Below, piece after piece: positions 1-10,995 of a stretch of 34,631 bases of DNA. The position numbers and the translations under genes are program-made. The notes beneath the pieces were generated by a model. The model did not search any database. It had not been told where the DNA came from and saw only the letters and a list, made by a program, of their open reading frames with translations. Origin of the DNA: Porticoccus sp. (GTDB taxonomy: Bacteria; Pseudomonadota; Gammaproteobacteria; Pseudomonadales; Porticoccaceae). The number at the start of each line of letters is the position of its first letter. Position 1 is the stretch's first letter. The stretch covers positions 1 through 34,631 of the forward strand of contig JAGPWA010000131.1 of the NCBI GenBank assembly GCA_018066715.1. The letters run 5' to 3'.

Positions 1-1
1 C

Positions 2-511
2 ACCACAACGTTGCTAATCGGACTAATCTCCCTTGCTGCCGGCCTAATTGTAGGCTTTGTATTGGCTCGCAATCTTCATCCACAGGCGAGAGAACGCAAG
101 GACCTGGAAGACCAATTACAAAAATCTCAGGATCAAATTAAAGATTACCAGCAGGAGGTTACCGAGCACTTCACCAAAACTTCCGAGCTGATTAACAATC
201 TATCCCACAGTTACCGGGATGTTCATGAGCACCTCGCCACCAGCGCTATGCGCCTCACGAATCCTGAAATCAGTCGACAATTGATTGATGCAGGCTTTGG
301 CCGACACGAAAATAATAGTAATCTGATCTCAGGGGATACACCAGAACCCCCAAAAGACTACGCACCTAAAGTTCCAGGCGGCATCCTAAGTGAGGAGTAC
401 GGTCTGAATGACGAGACTCAAACACTCGATACAGCACACCTAAAAGTTGCCAATGACGCAACCGAAGACACCAATGATGACGAGGAAGACCCAACGCTCA
501 AGGTAAGTTAA
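2..511 (+). CDS. zapG: YhcB/ZapG-type (DUF1043) membrane-anchored coiled-coil protein, 5' end truncated by window edge
   Basis: N-terminal TM segment LIGLISLAAGLIVGFVLAR, coiled coil, and the DUF1043-type stretch 'HFTKTSELINNLSHSYRDVHEHLATSAMRL'. The frame is open to the window edge; the TTG at 11 is probably not the true start. Located directly upstream of a degS-like gene. Confidence 0.8.
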   Translation, partial: TTTLLIGLISLAAGLIVGFVLARNLHPQARERKDLEDQLQKSQDQIKDYQQEVTEHFTKTSELINNLSHSYRDVHEHLATSAMRLTNPEISRQLIDAGFGRHENNSNLISGDTPEPPKDYAPKVPGGILSEEYGLNDETQTLDTAHLKVANDATEDTNDDEEDPTLKVS

Positions 512-650
512 GACCTAACAACGGTTGACCATTACCTGAACCGATATCAGACACGGGGCTTGCTAAAATTAGCGTCACATTCATCCCGTTGCCCCTGCCC
601 TATATCGCTTTGTGCCATAATAGCCGCCAAATGAATAACAGGAGGTGGCA

Positions 651-1799
651 GTGTCCACTATCTTCCGGATATTGCGCTATATAAGCTGGCCCGCCATTGC
701 TGGCCTTCTGGCGGCGGCAGTTATCCTGCTGCTTTTCCCAGAAGGGCTTAACAACCACAGCGATATGGAAACAGCCGACCTATCCCCAGAAGCTAACACT
801 GAATGGGCGGGGCCGGCCTCCTACGCATCAGCTGTGAGCCGTGCATCACCCTCGGTAGTAAACATCTACACCCGAAAAACATTAGAGCGATCTCGTCACC
901 CCCTTTTGGACGACCCCTTTTTTCAGCGCTTTTTTAACAGCAGCAACCTCCCGCAGCAGCAGCGCATGCAGTCATCACTGGGCTCGGGCGTAATTATTAC
1001 TGCTGACGGCTATGTATTGACGAACAATCATGTCGTCGAAAATGCCGATGAAATTGTGATTCAGCTACAGGATGGTCGCGAAGCCCTCGTTCAAGTGGTG
1101 GGCAAAGACCCGGAAACTGACCTAGCAGTACTCAAAGCGGATCTCGATCAACTCACTCCCATCAGCATTGGCGACCCCAACCAGGGAAAGGTGGGTGATG
1201 TTGTCCTCGCCATTGGCAACCCCTTTGGAGTAGGCCAGTCTGTCTCTCAGGGAATCATCAGCGCAACTGGCCGCAATGGACTGGGGCTAAACACATTTGA
1301 AAACTTTATACAGACCGATGCAGCCATTAATCCAGGTAATTCAGGTGGCGCTCTGGTCGATGCCTACGGCAACCTGTTAGGTATTAACTCAGCTATTTTG
1401 GATCGCACAGGGTATTCAGTGGGTATTGGCTTTGCTATTCCCGGGAATACTGCCATCAAAGTTCTTGAGGATATTGTGAAGCATGGCCGGGTAATTCGAG
1501 GGTGGCTGGGTGTAGAAGCTCGCCCCCTGACTAGACAAGCAGCAGCTCTACTCGACCTTGACCCACCCTCTGGCCTAGTAATCACCAGCATTTATCGTGG
1601 AAGCCCTGCACACTTGGCCGGCCTTCAATCCGGCGACATCATTACCCGTATTAATGATTATTGGGTACTGGATACTGAGCGCAGCATGAATATGATTGCC
1701 GATCTTTCACCGGGCGATTCCGTTAAGCTCGACATACTAAGGGGTGGAGAGAGCAGCACCATGATGGCTGTCGCAGGTACCCGCCCAAGTGTTGAATAG
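651..1799 (+). CDS. degS: DegS/AlgW-type periplasmic serine endoprotease (HtrA family, trypsin-like + PDZ)
   Basis: N-terminal TM anchor, catalytic motifs 'LTNNHVV', 'DLAVLK', 'GNSGGAL', and one C-terminal PDZ domain. GGAGG at 641-645 favours the GTG at 651 over the ORF-track start at 645. Confidence 0.9.
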   Translation: MSTIFRILRYISWPAIAGLLAAAVILLLFPEGLNNHSDMETADLSPEANTEWAGPASYASAVSRASPSVVNIYTRKTLERSRHPLLDDPFFQRFFNSSNLPQQQRMQSSLGSGVIITADGYVLTNNHVVENADEIVIQLQDGREALVQVVGKDPETDLAVLKADLDQLTPISIGDPNQGKVGDVVLAIGNPFGVGQSVSQGIISATGRNGLGLNTFENFIQTDAAINPGNSGGALVDAYGNLLGINSAILDRTGYSVGIGFAIPGNTAIKVLEDIVKHGRVIRGWLGVEARPLTRQAAALLDLDPPSGLVITSIYRGSPAHLAGLQSGDIITRINDYWVLDTERSMNMIADLSPGDSVKLDILRGGESSTMMAVAGTRPSVE

Positions 1800-1847
1800 A
1801 TCGAACCAACTAGCCCAACAACGACTCCAGAGGCTTAACCCTCTAAA

Positions 1848-2918
1848 CTACAAATACCCCAGCAACACGGCAAGCACATCCAATAATTGTTTGTTTTGCT
1901 CAGGGCGCCCAATCGTTATACGTAAATACTGATCAATTCGAGCCTGCTTAAAGTGACGAACAATAATACCCTGCTCACGAAGTCCTGCTGACAAATCAGC
2001 AGCATTGTATTTAGGGTGGGAAACAAACACGAAATTGGCCGCCGAAGGCAACACTTGAAACCCCAGAGCACTTAGTTCTGATGCCAGCTTCTCCCGACTA
2101 CAAATCACCGCCTCACAGGTCTTTTGAAAATAATCCTTATCGTCAAATGCCGCAACGCCACCAACAATAGCGAGCCTATCCAGCGGATAGGAATTAAAAC
2201 TATTTTTAACCCGCTCCAATGCCTCAATCAGCGAAGGGTGGCCTACGGCAAACCCCACCCTCAAACCTGCCAGTGATCGGGATTTTGATAGTGTCTGGAC
2301 CACCAAAAGGTTGGGGTGACGATCAACTAACGTGATAGCGCTTTCACCACCAAAGTCGATATAGGCCTCATCCACCACCACCACAGAGTCCTGATTGCTC
2401 TGTAACAACCCCTCTATCTCAGCCAATGGCAATAACCGGCCAGTAGGCGCATTGGGGTTAGGGAAAATAATACCGCCATTAGCCTTGTTGTAGTCTTCAA
2501 CCTGAAGCGTTAAATCCTCAGCCAACGACACACGCTCGAATGGAACCTGATACAAGCCACAATACACCGGATAGAAACTATAAGTGATGTCAGGAAATAG
2601 AATAGGGTTCTTGTGCTTTAACAGCGCCTGAAAGATATGAGCAAGAACCTCATCAGAGCCATTTCCCAAAAATATCTGGCTTACGTTCAAGCCATAAAAT
2701 CGGGCGATTGCCTGCTTCAGAAGATCCCCATTGGGGTCAGGGTACAAACGCAGATCATCGTCAAGCGATGCTGATATAGCATCCAACACTTTAGGCGAGG
2801 GGCCATAGGGGTTTTCGTTAGTGTTTAGCTTGACCAAATTTGACAGCTTCGGCTGTTCACCGGGCACATAAGGGTCCAGCTCGCCGACAATCTTGCTCCA
2901 GTATTTATTGCCGGACAT
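1848..2918 (-). CDS. hisC: Histidinol-phosphate aminotransferase
   Basis: Fold-type I aminotransferase with '[13 protein letters not shown]', 'GNGSDE', 'VDEAYIDF', '[14 protein letters not shown]'; downstream of hisD and hisG. Confidence 0.95.
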   Translation of the reverse strand: MSGNKYWSKIVGELDPYVPGEQPKLSNLVKLNTNENPYGPSPKVLDAISASLDDDLRLYPDPNGDLLKQAIARFYGLNVSQIFLGNGSDEVLAHIFQALLKHKNPILFPDITYSFYPVYCGLYQVPFERVSLAEDLTLQVEDYNKANGGIIFPNPNAPTGRLLPLAEIEGLLQSNQDSVVVVDEAYIDFGGESAITLVDRHPNLLVVQTLSKSRSLAGLRVGFAVGHPSLIEALERVKNSFNSYPLDRLAIVGGVAAFDDKDYFQKTCEAVICSREKLASELSALGFQVLPSAANFVFVSHPKYNAADLSAGLREQGIIVRHFKQARIDQYLRITIGRPEQNKQLLDVLAVLLGYL

Positions 2919-2950
2919 AACCTTCCCGTAAAAAATTTAGACTTGGCCCG

Positions 2951-4264
2951 TCAGTCTTTAATTCGATATTCCGCAGAACGTGCGTGAGCAGTAAAGGTTT
3001 CGCCACGAGCCAAAACGGAAGCCGTCTTTCCCAGTGTCGAAGCACCCTCCGCAGAACACATAATGATCGATGTGCGCTTCTGAAAGTCGTAAACACCCAG
3101 CGGCGATGAAAACCTCGCTGTAGCAGACGTAGGCAACACATGGTTGGGGCCCGCGCAGTAGTCACCCAATGCTTCTGCTGTATAACGCCCCATAAAGATG
3201 GCACCCGCATGACGAATCTCAGGCAGCCATGACTCGGGGTCTGCCACAGACAACTCGAGATGTTCCGGCGCAATTCGGTTGATCAAACCCATCGCCTCAG
3301 ACATATCTGCAACCGCAATCAAAGCGCTTCTATTTTCCAGCGCTGCACGGATAATTTCCGCCCGCTCCATGGTAGGCAGCAATGCATCCATACTGGCTTT
3401 CACGCGATCCAGAAAACCGGCATTAGGGCTGATTAAAATTGACTGAGCATCTTCATCGTGCTCCGCCTGAGAAAAAAGATCCATGGCAATCCAATCAGGA
3501 TCGGTTTCACCATCACAAACCACCAAAATCTCTGATGGCCCAGCCACCATATCCAGACCCACTGAACCAAACACTGCCCGCTTTGCCGTCGCCACATAAA
3601 TATTGCCAGGGCCGACAATCTTATCAACACGTGGCACTGACTCAGTACCAAAGGCCAACGCGCCTATAGCTTGGGCGCCGCCCACAGTGAATACACGGTC
3701 AACACCTGCAATAGCAGCAGCAGCTAACACCAGCGGGCTCAGCTCGCCTTCCGGTGCTGGAACAACCATCACTATTTCACTCACGCCCGCCACTTTGGCT
3801 GGCAAGGCGTTCATCAAAACGGAGGAAGGGTAACTTGCCTTACCTCCCGGCACATAAATACCCACTCGATCCAACGGTGTTATTTGCTGCCCCAGCAAGG
3901 TGCCATCGGCTTCTCGGTAATTCCAAGATTCTTGTTTCTGATGTTGGTGATAATGACTGATTCGCTCAGCCGCTATTTCCAGCGACTGCCGTTCAATATC
4001 AGTGATACTTACTAGCGCCTGCTGAAGGTCTTCTGCAGACACCTCCAGCTCGGCCATACTGCTAACCTTCCGCCGATCAAAACGGTTAGTGTAATCAATC
4101 AGCGCCTGATCACCCCGTTGACGGATATCGGCCAACACATCGTCAACAACCTGTCCCACACGACTGTCGGAAATATTTTCCCAAGCCAGCAGTGCTTCCA
4201 GCTGGACATCAAAATTGATGTCCGCATAGGACAACCGCTTAATATCAATCGACCGGTTAGGCAT
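2951..4264 (-). CDS. hisD: Histidinol dehydrogenase
   Basis: '[25 protein letters not shown]', '[12 protein letters not shown]', 'GPSEILV', 'GPNHVLPTS' motifs. Confidence 0.97.
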   Translation of the reverse strand: MPNRSIDIKRLSYADINFDVQLEALLAWENISDSRVGQVVDDVLADIRQRGDQALIDYTNRFDRRKVSSMAELEVSAEDLQQALVSITDIERQSLEIAAERISHYHQHQKQESWNYREADGTLLGQQITPLDRVGIYVPGGKASYPSSVLMNALPAKVAGVSEIVMVVPAPEGELSPLVLAAAAIAGVDRVFTVGGAQAIGALAFGTESVPRVDKIVGPGNIYVATAKRAVFGSVGLDMVAGPSEILVVCDGETDPDWIAMDLFSQAEHDEDAQSILISPNAGFLDRVKASMDALLPTMERAEIIRAALENRSALIAVADMSEAMGLINRIAPEHLELSVADPESWLPEIRHAGAIFMGRYTAEALGDYCAGPNHVLPTSATARFSSPLGVYDFQKRTSIIMCSAEGASTLGKTASVLARGETFTAHARSAEYRIKD

Positions 4265-4269
4265 GGCTA

Positions 4270-4893
4270 TTAACCAACCGCTTCACGCAGGTCTTCAACG
4301 ATCTTCTGGATAGCTTGGTGCTTCATTTTCATTGCCGCTTTGTTAACAATAATGCGCGAGCTGACATCAGCGATGACGTCCCTCGCTTCAAGCCCATTGG
4401 CCTTGAGGGTATTGCCCGTATCGACAATATCCACGATCTCGTCGGCTAGCGCCATGATGGGAGCCAGCTCCATGGCACCATATAGCTTGATAATATCAAC
4501 CTGGCGCCCCTGCTCGGCATAAAAACGACGCGCGATATTGACGTATTTCGTGGCCACACGGATGCGCCCTTCCTTTGGTGAATCGCCGACAATACCCGCC
4601 GTCATCAACTGGCAACGCGCAATACCTAGATCCAATGGCTCGTAGAGACCATCCCCGCCGTGCTCAAGCAAGGTGTCCTTGCCCGCCACACCGAGATCCG
4701 CCGCCCCGAACTGGACATAAGTGGGCACATCGGAACCTCGCAACACCAGCAAGCGCACACCGGCTTGACTAGTATCAAACAATAGCTTTCGACTGGCACT
4801 GATATCCTCAACAGGCTCAATACCCGCAAGGGCCAACAACGGCAGGGTTTCTTTTAAAATACGCCCTTTGGTCAGAGCGATAGTAATTTGCAT
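4270..4893 (-). CDS. hisG: ATP phosphoribosyltransferase, short (HisGS) form
   Basis: 207 aa; '[18 protein letters not shown]', '[16 protein letters not shown]', '[16 protein letters not shown]'. The C-terminal regulatory domain of long HisG is absent. Confidence 0.95.
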   Translation of the reverse strand: MQITIALTKGRILKETLPLLALAGIEPVEDISASRKLLFDTSQAGVRLLVLRGSDVPTYVQFGAADLGVAGKDTLLEHGGDGLYEPLDLGIARCQLMTAGIVGDSPKEGRIRVATKYVNIARRFYAEQGRQVDIIKLYGAMELAPIMALADEIVDIVDTGNTLKANGLEARDVIADVSSRIIVNKAAMKMKHQAIQKIVEDLREAVG

Positions 4894-4941
4894 AATGCCC
4901 TCAATCTTCCAAGCTGCCTAACGATCTAACCAACCTATTAC

Positions 4942-6204
<1,263 letters not shown>

Positions 6205-6285
6205 TTATAACCCTTGTATATCGAGGGGAAGATTCTGACTAATTAGAGCAGAGATGTGTTTCTAAAAAACCCCGTGAGCACGCTA

Positions 6286-6516
6286 CTACTGACACTCATC
6301 AGGGGTCAGGGTTTTCATGTTTACAGCATGAATAGTACCCGCAGAAATTTCATCCTGAAGCACAGCATATACTTTTTGCTGGCGCTGCACAGGGCGAAGT
6401 CCAGCAAAGAGACTACCGACTATCGTAATATCAAAGTGGCGGCCGTCACCGCCTACAGACACCTCACAGTCAGCCAGATTGGCAAGGAGGAGCTTTTTTA
6501 CATCATCAGGATGCAT
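6286..6516 (-). CDS. ibaG: BolA/IbaG family protein
   Basis: 76 aa; 'GGDGRHFDITIVGSLFAGLRPVQRQQKVYAVL'; located upstream of murA as in the canonical mla-ibaG-murA cluster. Confidence 0.88.
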   Translation of the reverse strand: MHPDDVKKLLLANLADCEVSVGGDGRHFDITIVGSLFAGLRPVQRQQKVYAVLQDEISAGTIHAVNMKTLTPDECQ

Positions 6517-6539
6517 GATTTTAATCTCAGGTTTTTAAC

Positions 6540-7163
6540 TCAGCCTTTTGATGACCAATTGTCGATAATCTGATCAATATTGCCGTCAAATTTTTGGGCT
6601 CTCTGTAAAAATTGATTACGGAAGGTTTTTCCTAGGTTAATGCCATTAATAACCACATTAGTTACCTTCCACTGGCCATCTTTATTCTGGCCCATTGAGT
6701 ACGTCAACGGGAAAACCCCGTCTTCACCGCGGATTTCCTGTGTAACAGTCACCCTACGCTGGCCATTGATATCCTCTATGGGTGGCAGCACAACAATAGA
6801 CTGGTCACCATAGGCTACAAGTCCACGGCCATAGGTTTCAATTAACTCACAGCGAAAAGTAATGGCAAAACGTGTACGCTGCTCTGGGGTAGCCTGCTTG
6901 CCATAAGACCCCATCACTCGGTAGGCAATCCAGTTGAAGTCAATCACCTCCCCCAAAAGGTTGTCCAGCGCCTCAAAAAATGACTCTGGGTCTTCAGCAA
7001 AGGTGTCTCGATGAACAGCAATTTCTTCGATCAGCTGATCGGTTACTGACTCCACGACCTGATGAGGTGTCTGATCTGGCGCTTCGACATCAGCAGCCCA
7101 AGCTCCTCCAGCTATCGATAAAAATAGTGCCATTATTGTTGAACGTACCCATACACAACGCAT
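6540..7163 (-). CDS. mlaC: MlaC/Ttg2D-type periplasmic phospholipid-binding protein
   Basis: Signal peptide MRCVWVRSTIMALFLSIAGGAWA; 'FNWIAYRVMGSYGKQATPEQRTRFAITFRCELIETYGRGL', 'WKVTNVVINGINLGKTFRNQF'. A strong SD (AAGGGGAG) precedes the ATG at 7163; the ORF track extends to 7187. Confidence 0.88.
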   Translation of the reverse strand: MRCVWVRSTIMALFLSIAGGAWAADVEAPDQTPHQVVESVTDQLIEEIAVHRDTFAEDPESFFEALDNLLGEVIDFNWIAYRVMGSYGKQATPEQRTRFAITFRCELIETYGRGLVAYGDQSIVVLPPIEDINGQRRVTVTQEIRGEDGVFPLTYSMGQNKDGQWKVTNVVINGINLGKTFRNQFLQRAQKFDGNIDQIIDNWSSKG

Positions 7164-7358
7164 TAGTGCTCCCCTTCTAAAATTCATATCGGTGACGCAG
7201 ACCCTATTAAGAGCCCCACAGGCTGTTTGACCATAGACCGCGGGTAGAGCGCCAAAAACAGCTGACTTCGAAAGGCGGGCACTATACCATTGCGCACCAA
7301 TTTACGAAACATTCTATACAACCTCCACCACTACACTTACTGAGGGATTAACACCACT

Positions 7359-8342
7359 ATGGAGACTCTGGCACCTGCAGCACTAGGGGTTTTACTTGGG
7401 CTCCTAGGCCTACTCTGGGGAGCCGACCGATTTGTGGCTGGCAGCGCTGGTGCTGCAAAAAACTTTGGTATTTCACCGCTTGTTATCGGTCTTACGATTG
7501 TCTCCATCGGCACATCAGCCCCAGAAATTATTGTCGCGATTAACGCCGCCCTAAAAGAAGCTGGCGATATGGCAGTGGGTAATGCCATCGGGTCAAATCT
7601 GGCCAATATTGGCCTTGTACTGGGAGCCACCGCTCTCATTGCCCCCATCCCTATTCAAGGCCACCTGATCAAGCAGGAAGGTCCCGTACTCCTAGCCATC
7701 ACCCTCTTGGCAGGCTTTTTTATTATTGATGGCGCCCTGTCACGACCCGAGGGGTTGATACTCGTTCTACTTATTATCCCGCTATTGGTGGTCACGGTTT
7801 ACTACAAGAAACGCCACCCAAATCCAGAGACCGTGGAAGAAGGTGAAGCCATACCAGCCATGACCACTGCCACGGCGATACTCTGGTTTTTAATTGGCCT
7901 CGGGGCGCTACTCCTCAGCTCCGAAGCGCTAGTATGGGGAGCCAAAGAAATTGCTCAATTCTTTGGCGTTAGCCAGTTAATTATCGGGTTAACCGTCGTC
8001 GCTGTTGGTACCAGCCTTCCTGAATTTGCAGCTTCAGCCATGAGTGCAATTCGTGGGCATCATGACATTGCCCTAGGTAATATTTTTGGCTCAAATTTAT
8101 TCAACCTGCTAGCAGTGTTGTCCGTGCCAGGCATTATTGCCCCGCTCACATTAGATAGTGCCGTATTTTATCGTGACTATTTAGCCATGTCTGGTATGAC
8201 CCTTGTGCTGGTTGGCGCTATAGCCTGGTCACTCTGGATAGGGAAAAAGAACCACCGCCAGGCAAGACTTTCAAAAAAAATTGGCCTGACCTTACTGTCA
8301 CTCTATGCACTCTACTACGTGGCACTAATTCTGGGAGTGTAA
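7359..8342 (+). CDS. yrbG: YrbG-type Ca2+/Na+ antiporter (CaCA family)
   Basis: Two alpha repeats: 'IGLTIVSIGTSAPEIIVAINAALKEAGDMAVGNAIGSNLANIGLVLG' and 'IGLTVVAVGTSLPEFAASAMSAIRGHHDIALGNIFGSNLFNLLAV'; multiple TM segments; 5' of kdsD. Confidence 0.92.
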   Translation: METLAPAALGVLLGLLGLLWGADRFVAGSAGAAKNFGISPLVIGLTIVSIGTSAPEIIVAINAALKEAGDMAVGNAIGSNLANIGLVLGATALIAPIPIQGHLIKQEGPVLLAITLLAGFFIIDGALSRPEGLILVLLIIPLLVVTVYYKKRHPNPETVEEGEAIPAMTTATAILWFLIGLGALLLSSEALVWGAKEIAQFFGVSQLIIGLTVVAVGTSLPEFAASAMSAIRGHHDIALGNIFGSNLFNLLAVLSVPGIIAPLTLDSAVFYRDYLAMSGMTLVLVGAIAWSLWIGKKNHRQARLSKKIGLTLLSLYALYYVALILGV

Positions 8343-8355
8343 GCACTCAACAGAC

Positions 8356-8385
8356 CTTACAGCGACAACCTGTTGTCGGTATACT
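8356..8385 (+). promoter_or_regulatory. Candidate kdsD promoter (CTTACA-N18-TATACT) with inverted repeat CGACAAC-CT-GTTGTCG in the spacer
   Basis: -35-like CTTACA at 8356-8361, -10-like TATACT at 8380-8385, perfect 7-bp-arm inverted repeat at 8363-8378. Confidence 0.45.
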
Positions 8386-8409
8386 GATGAAAATATTTTC
8401 GAGAAAAAA

Positions 8410-9381
8410 ATGATTGCCAGTAACTTTGCAGAAGTAGCCCGCCGCACCATACGAATGGAGGCGCAGGCCGTAGATTTGCTGGAACAACGAATCGGCGATG
8501 ATTTCACTCTTGCCTGTGAACTGATACTGCAATGTTCTGGACGAGTAGTGGTCACAGGTATGGGGAAATCGGGCCATATTGGCAGAAAAATCGCCGCAAC
8601 CTTGGCCAGCACTGGCACCCCCTCATTTTTTGTTCACCCTGGCGAAGCCAGTCACGGTGATATCGGCATGATCACTGAAACTGATATTGTGCTGGCGCTG
8701 TCCAATTCTGGAACAACAGCAGAAGTCGTTACATTAGTACCACTGATCAAACGCATGGGTATTCCGCTAATTAGCATGACCGGCAATCCCGAGTCCACCC
8801 TAGCTGAAGCATCGGAATCTCATTTAGACGTGCAGGTGCCCTGTGAAGCATGCCCTTTGGGACTTGCTCCCACCACTAGCACCACAGTGACACTGGTGAT
8901 GGGTGACGCCCTAGCTATCGCCCTCCTAGAAGCCAGAGGTTTTACGGCTGAGGATTTCGCCTTCTCCCACCCCGGTGGCGCTCTGGGCCGAAAACTGCTG
9001 CTCAAGGTAGAAAATATCATGCACAGCGGTGATGAGCTGCCTCAAGTGAGTATTGACGCCCCACTTCGGAATGCACTGCTAGAAATGACAACAAAAGGCT
9101 TTGGCATGACCACCGTTGTTAACGATTTAGGAGAACTGCAAGGGGTTTTCACCGATGGCGATCTACGCCGGGCTGTAGATAGCAACATCGATATCAACAA
9201 CACCCCAATGGGCGAATTGATTAAATCAGGCTGCATGGCCGTACACCGCGACCTATTAGCTGCAGAGGCGCTAAAAATCATGGAAGATCAAAAAATCTCT
9301 GCGCTAGTGGTAGAAGATTCAAACCACCACCCTATTGGCGTATTACACATGCACGACATTTTGCGCTCCGGGGTCATGTAA
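8410..9381 (+). CDS. kdsD: D-arabinose-5-phosphate isomerase (SIS + CBS pair)
   Basis: 'GRVVVTGMGKSGHIGRKIAATLASTGTPSFFVHPGEASHGDIGMI', 'HPGGALGRKLL', two CBS repeats; followed by kdsC. Confidence 0.95.
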   Translation: MIASNFAEVARRTIRMEAQAVDLLEQRIGDDFTLACELILQCSGRVVVTGMGKSGHIGRKIAATLASTGTPSFFVHPGEASHGDIGMITETDIVLALSNSGTTAEVVTLVPLIKRMGIPLISMTGNPESTLAEASESHLDVQVPCEACPLGLAPTTSTTVTLVMGDALAIALLEARGFTAEDFAFSHPGGALGRKLLLKVENIMHSGDELPQVSIDAPLRNALLEMTTKGFGMTTVVNDLGELQGVFTDGDLRRAVDSNIDINNTPMGELIKSGCMAVHRDLLAAEALKIMEDQKISALVVEDSNHHPIGVLHMHDILRSGVM

Positions 9382-9383
9382 CG

Positions 9384-9929
9384 ATGACGACAGCCGAAAC
9401 TATCAGCAACCAAAAACTGGTCAGCCGCGCCAAAGCCATCCGACTCCTACTCTTAGATGTTGACGGTGTGTTAACAGATGGACGCCTCTACTACGGCAAC
9501 AATGGTGAAGAACTCAAAGCCTTCAACATCCAAGATGGGCTGGGCATAAAGTTACTCCAACGCAATGGCGTTAAGGTAGGAATAATAACGGGCCGCTCCT
9601 CAGAACTGCTGGCCCGAAGAGCGGCAGAACTTGGCATTGACCTAGTCGTTCAGGGAAGGGAGGACAAACTGGTTGCTCTTCAAGAAGTTTTGGAGACTCA
9701 CGATTATAGAATGGAGGAAATTGCCTTCCTTGGAGACGACCTCCCGGATGTCGCCGTTATTCGACGAGTAGGGCTGGGTGTCGCTGTGGCAAATGCACGC
9801 CGCTTTGTCGTTGAAAATGCTGTGTGGCAGACCAACGCAAGCGGTGGTCATGGTGCAGTGCGAGAACTGGTAGAGATGATCTTGCAGGCTCAAAATAAAT
9901 TAAATTCCACCCAAGCGGACTACCTCTAG
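9384..9929 (+). CDS. kdsC: 3-deoxy-D-manno-octulosonate 8-phosphate phosphatase (HAD superfamily)
   Basis: 'LLLDVDGVLTDGRLYY', 'FNIQDGLGIKLLQRNGVKVGIITGRSS', 'FLGDDLPDVAVIRRVGLGVAVANA'. Confidence 0.95.
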   Translation: MTTAETISNQKLVSRAKAIRLLLLDVDGVLTDGRLYYGNNGEELKAFNIQDGLGIKLLQRNGVKVGIITGRSSELLARRAAELGIDLVVQGREDKLVALQEVLETHDYRMEEIAFLGDDLPDVAVIRRVGLGVAVANARRFVVENAVWQTNASGGHGAVRELVEMILQAQNKLNSTQADYL

Positions 9930-9932
9930 AAA

Positions 9933-10502
9933 ATGCGCAGTATGTTACTTACGATCATGCTATTGGGTGTCACCGGCGTCTTCCTGTTATTCTGGCTATC
10001 TCCACCAGAAGCCTTTCTAAAGAAACCCGTCAGCGACACAGAAGAACTGCCTAAAGCAGATAGCTACATGCTCAATATAGACAAGCTAGACTTTGATGAA
10101 AATGGCGACAAGGCATATCATTTAGACGCAACTGAAGCCCGCCATTTCAAACGACGCAACTTTCTTGAGCTCGACCAGCCAAACATGACAGTCTTCAACG
10201 AAAGTAAAGAGCCCTATCCTTGGAAAATGACGGCAGAGAAAGGCTCCATCTACAACAATGGCGCCCGAGCTGTTTTTATAGGCGATGTCTACGCCTGGCA
10301 AAACACTGAAAGTAACATTAAAAATGAACTTCGCACTGACAGGCTCGTCCTATTCCCTGACAAACATATTGCTGAAACAAAAAGTCTCGTAATAATCACC
10401 ACACCTAAAGGCAAAACCACCGGTGTCGGCATGTGGGCAGATTTGAACAGCGAACGATTCAAATTGCTCTCCAAAGTAAAAGGGGTTCACCGTGCACTTT
10501 AA
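9933..10502 (+). CDS. lptC: LPS export system protein LptC
   Basis: Single N-terminal TM, LptC-like beta-jellyroll sequence; between kdsC and lptA. Confidence 0.88.
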   Translation: MRSMLLTIMLLGVTGVFLLFWLSPPEAFLKKPVSDTEELPKADSYMLNIDKLDFDENGDKAYHLDATEARHFKRRNFLELDQPNMTVFNESKEPYPWKMTAEKGSIYNNGARAVFIGDVYAWQNTESNIKNELRTDRLVLFPDKHIAETKSLVIITTPKGKTTGVGMWADLNSERFKLLSKVKGVHRAL

Positions 10503-10995
10503 ATTAACTTTTATACTGATCTTTGTTAGCTGGTGCTCGCTGACCACAGCACTCCCAAGTGATCGACAGCAACCTATTAAAATCGAATCTGATCGCGCAG
10601 AAAAAGATGAGAAAAAAGGTACCACTGTCTACGAAGGTTCTGTTGTTATTCGGCAGGGTACCATCAAGATTAACGCCGATAAGGTGACTGTCTTCAGTGA
10701 CTCTAACCAGGTAGATAAAATCATCTGTATTGGTAAGCCCGCCCATTATCAACAACGACCCAACCTTGAAGATGGGTTGGTTTTTGCCAGTGGCAACACC
10801 ATTGAATACTACTTAGCCAGCGACAAAATATTTCTGTTAAAAAATGCCAGCCTTGAACAAAATGGCACCACTATCACGGGCGATAAAATCAATTACGACC
10901 TCAGGGCTGAAGTGGTCAAGGCCAGTGCTGGCGACAATACCCGCCAGCGCATTCAAATGGTCATCCCCCCAAGCAACCAGAAGGATGACAATTAA
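10492..10995 (+). CDS. lptA: LPS transport periplasmic protein LptA
   Basis: Signal peptide, '[42 protein letters not shown]' OstA-type fold; GTG start overlaps the lptC 3' end. Confidence 0.9.
   Translation: MHFKLTFILIFVSWCSLTTALPSDRQQPIKIESDRAEKDEKKGTTVYEGSVVIRQGTIKINADKVTVFSDSNQVDKIICIGKPAHYQQRPNLEDGLVFASGNTIEYYLASDKIFLLKNASLEQNGTTITGDKINYDLRAEVVKASAGDNTRQRIQMVIPPSNQKDDN

Noticed and set aside
1822-1844. AGAGG...CCTCT repeat between degS and hisC as a terminator
   Set aside because: Only a 5-bp stem with no T-run.
2905-3273. 122-aa minus-strand ORF overlapping hisD
   Set aside because: Alternate frame within hisD; the real hisD frame is intact.
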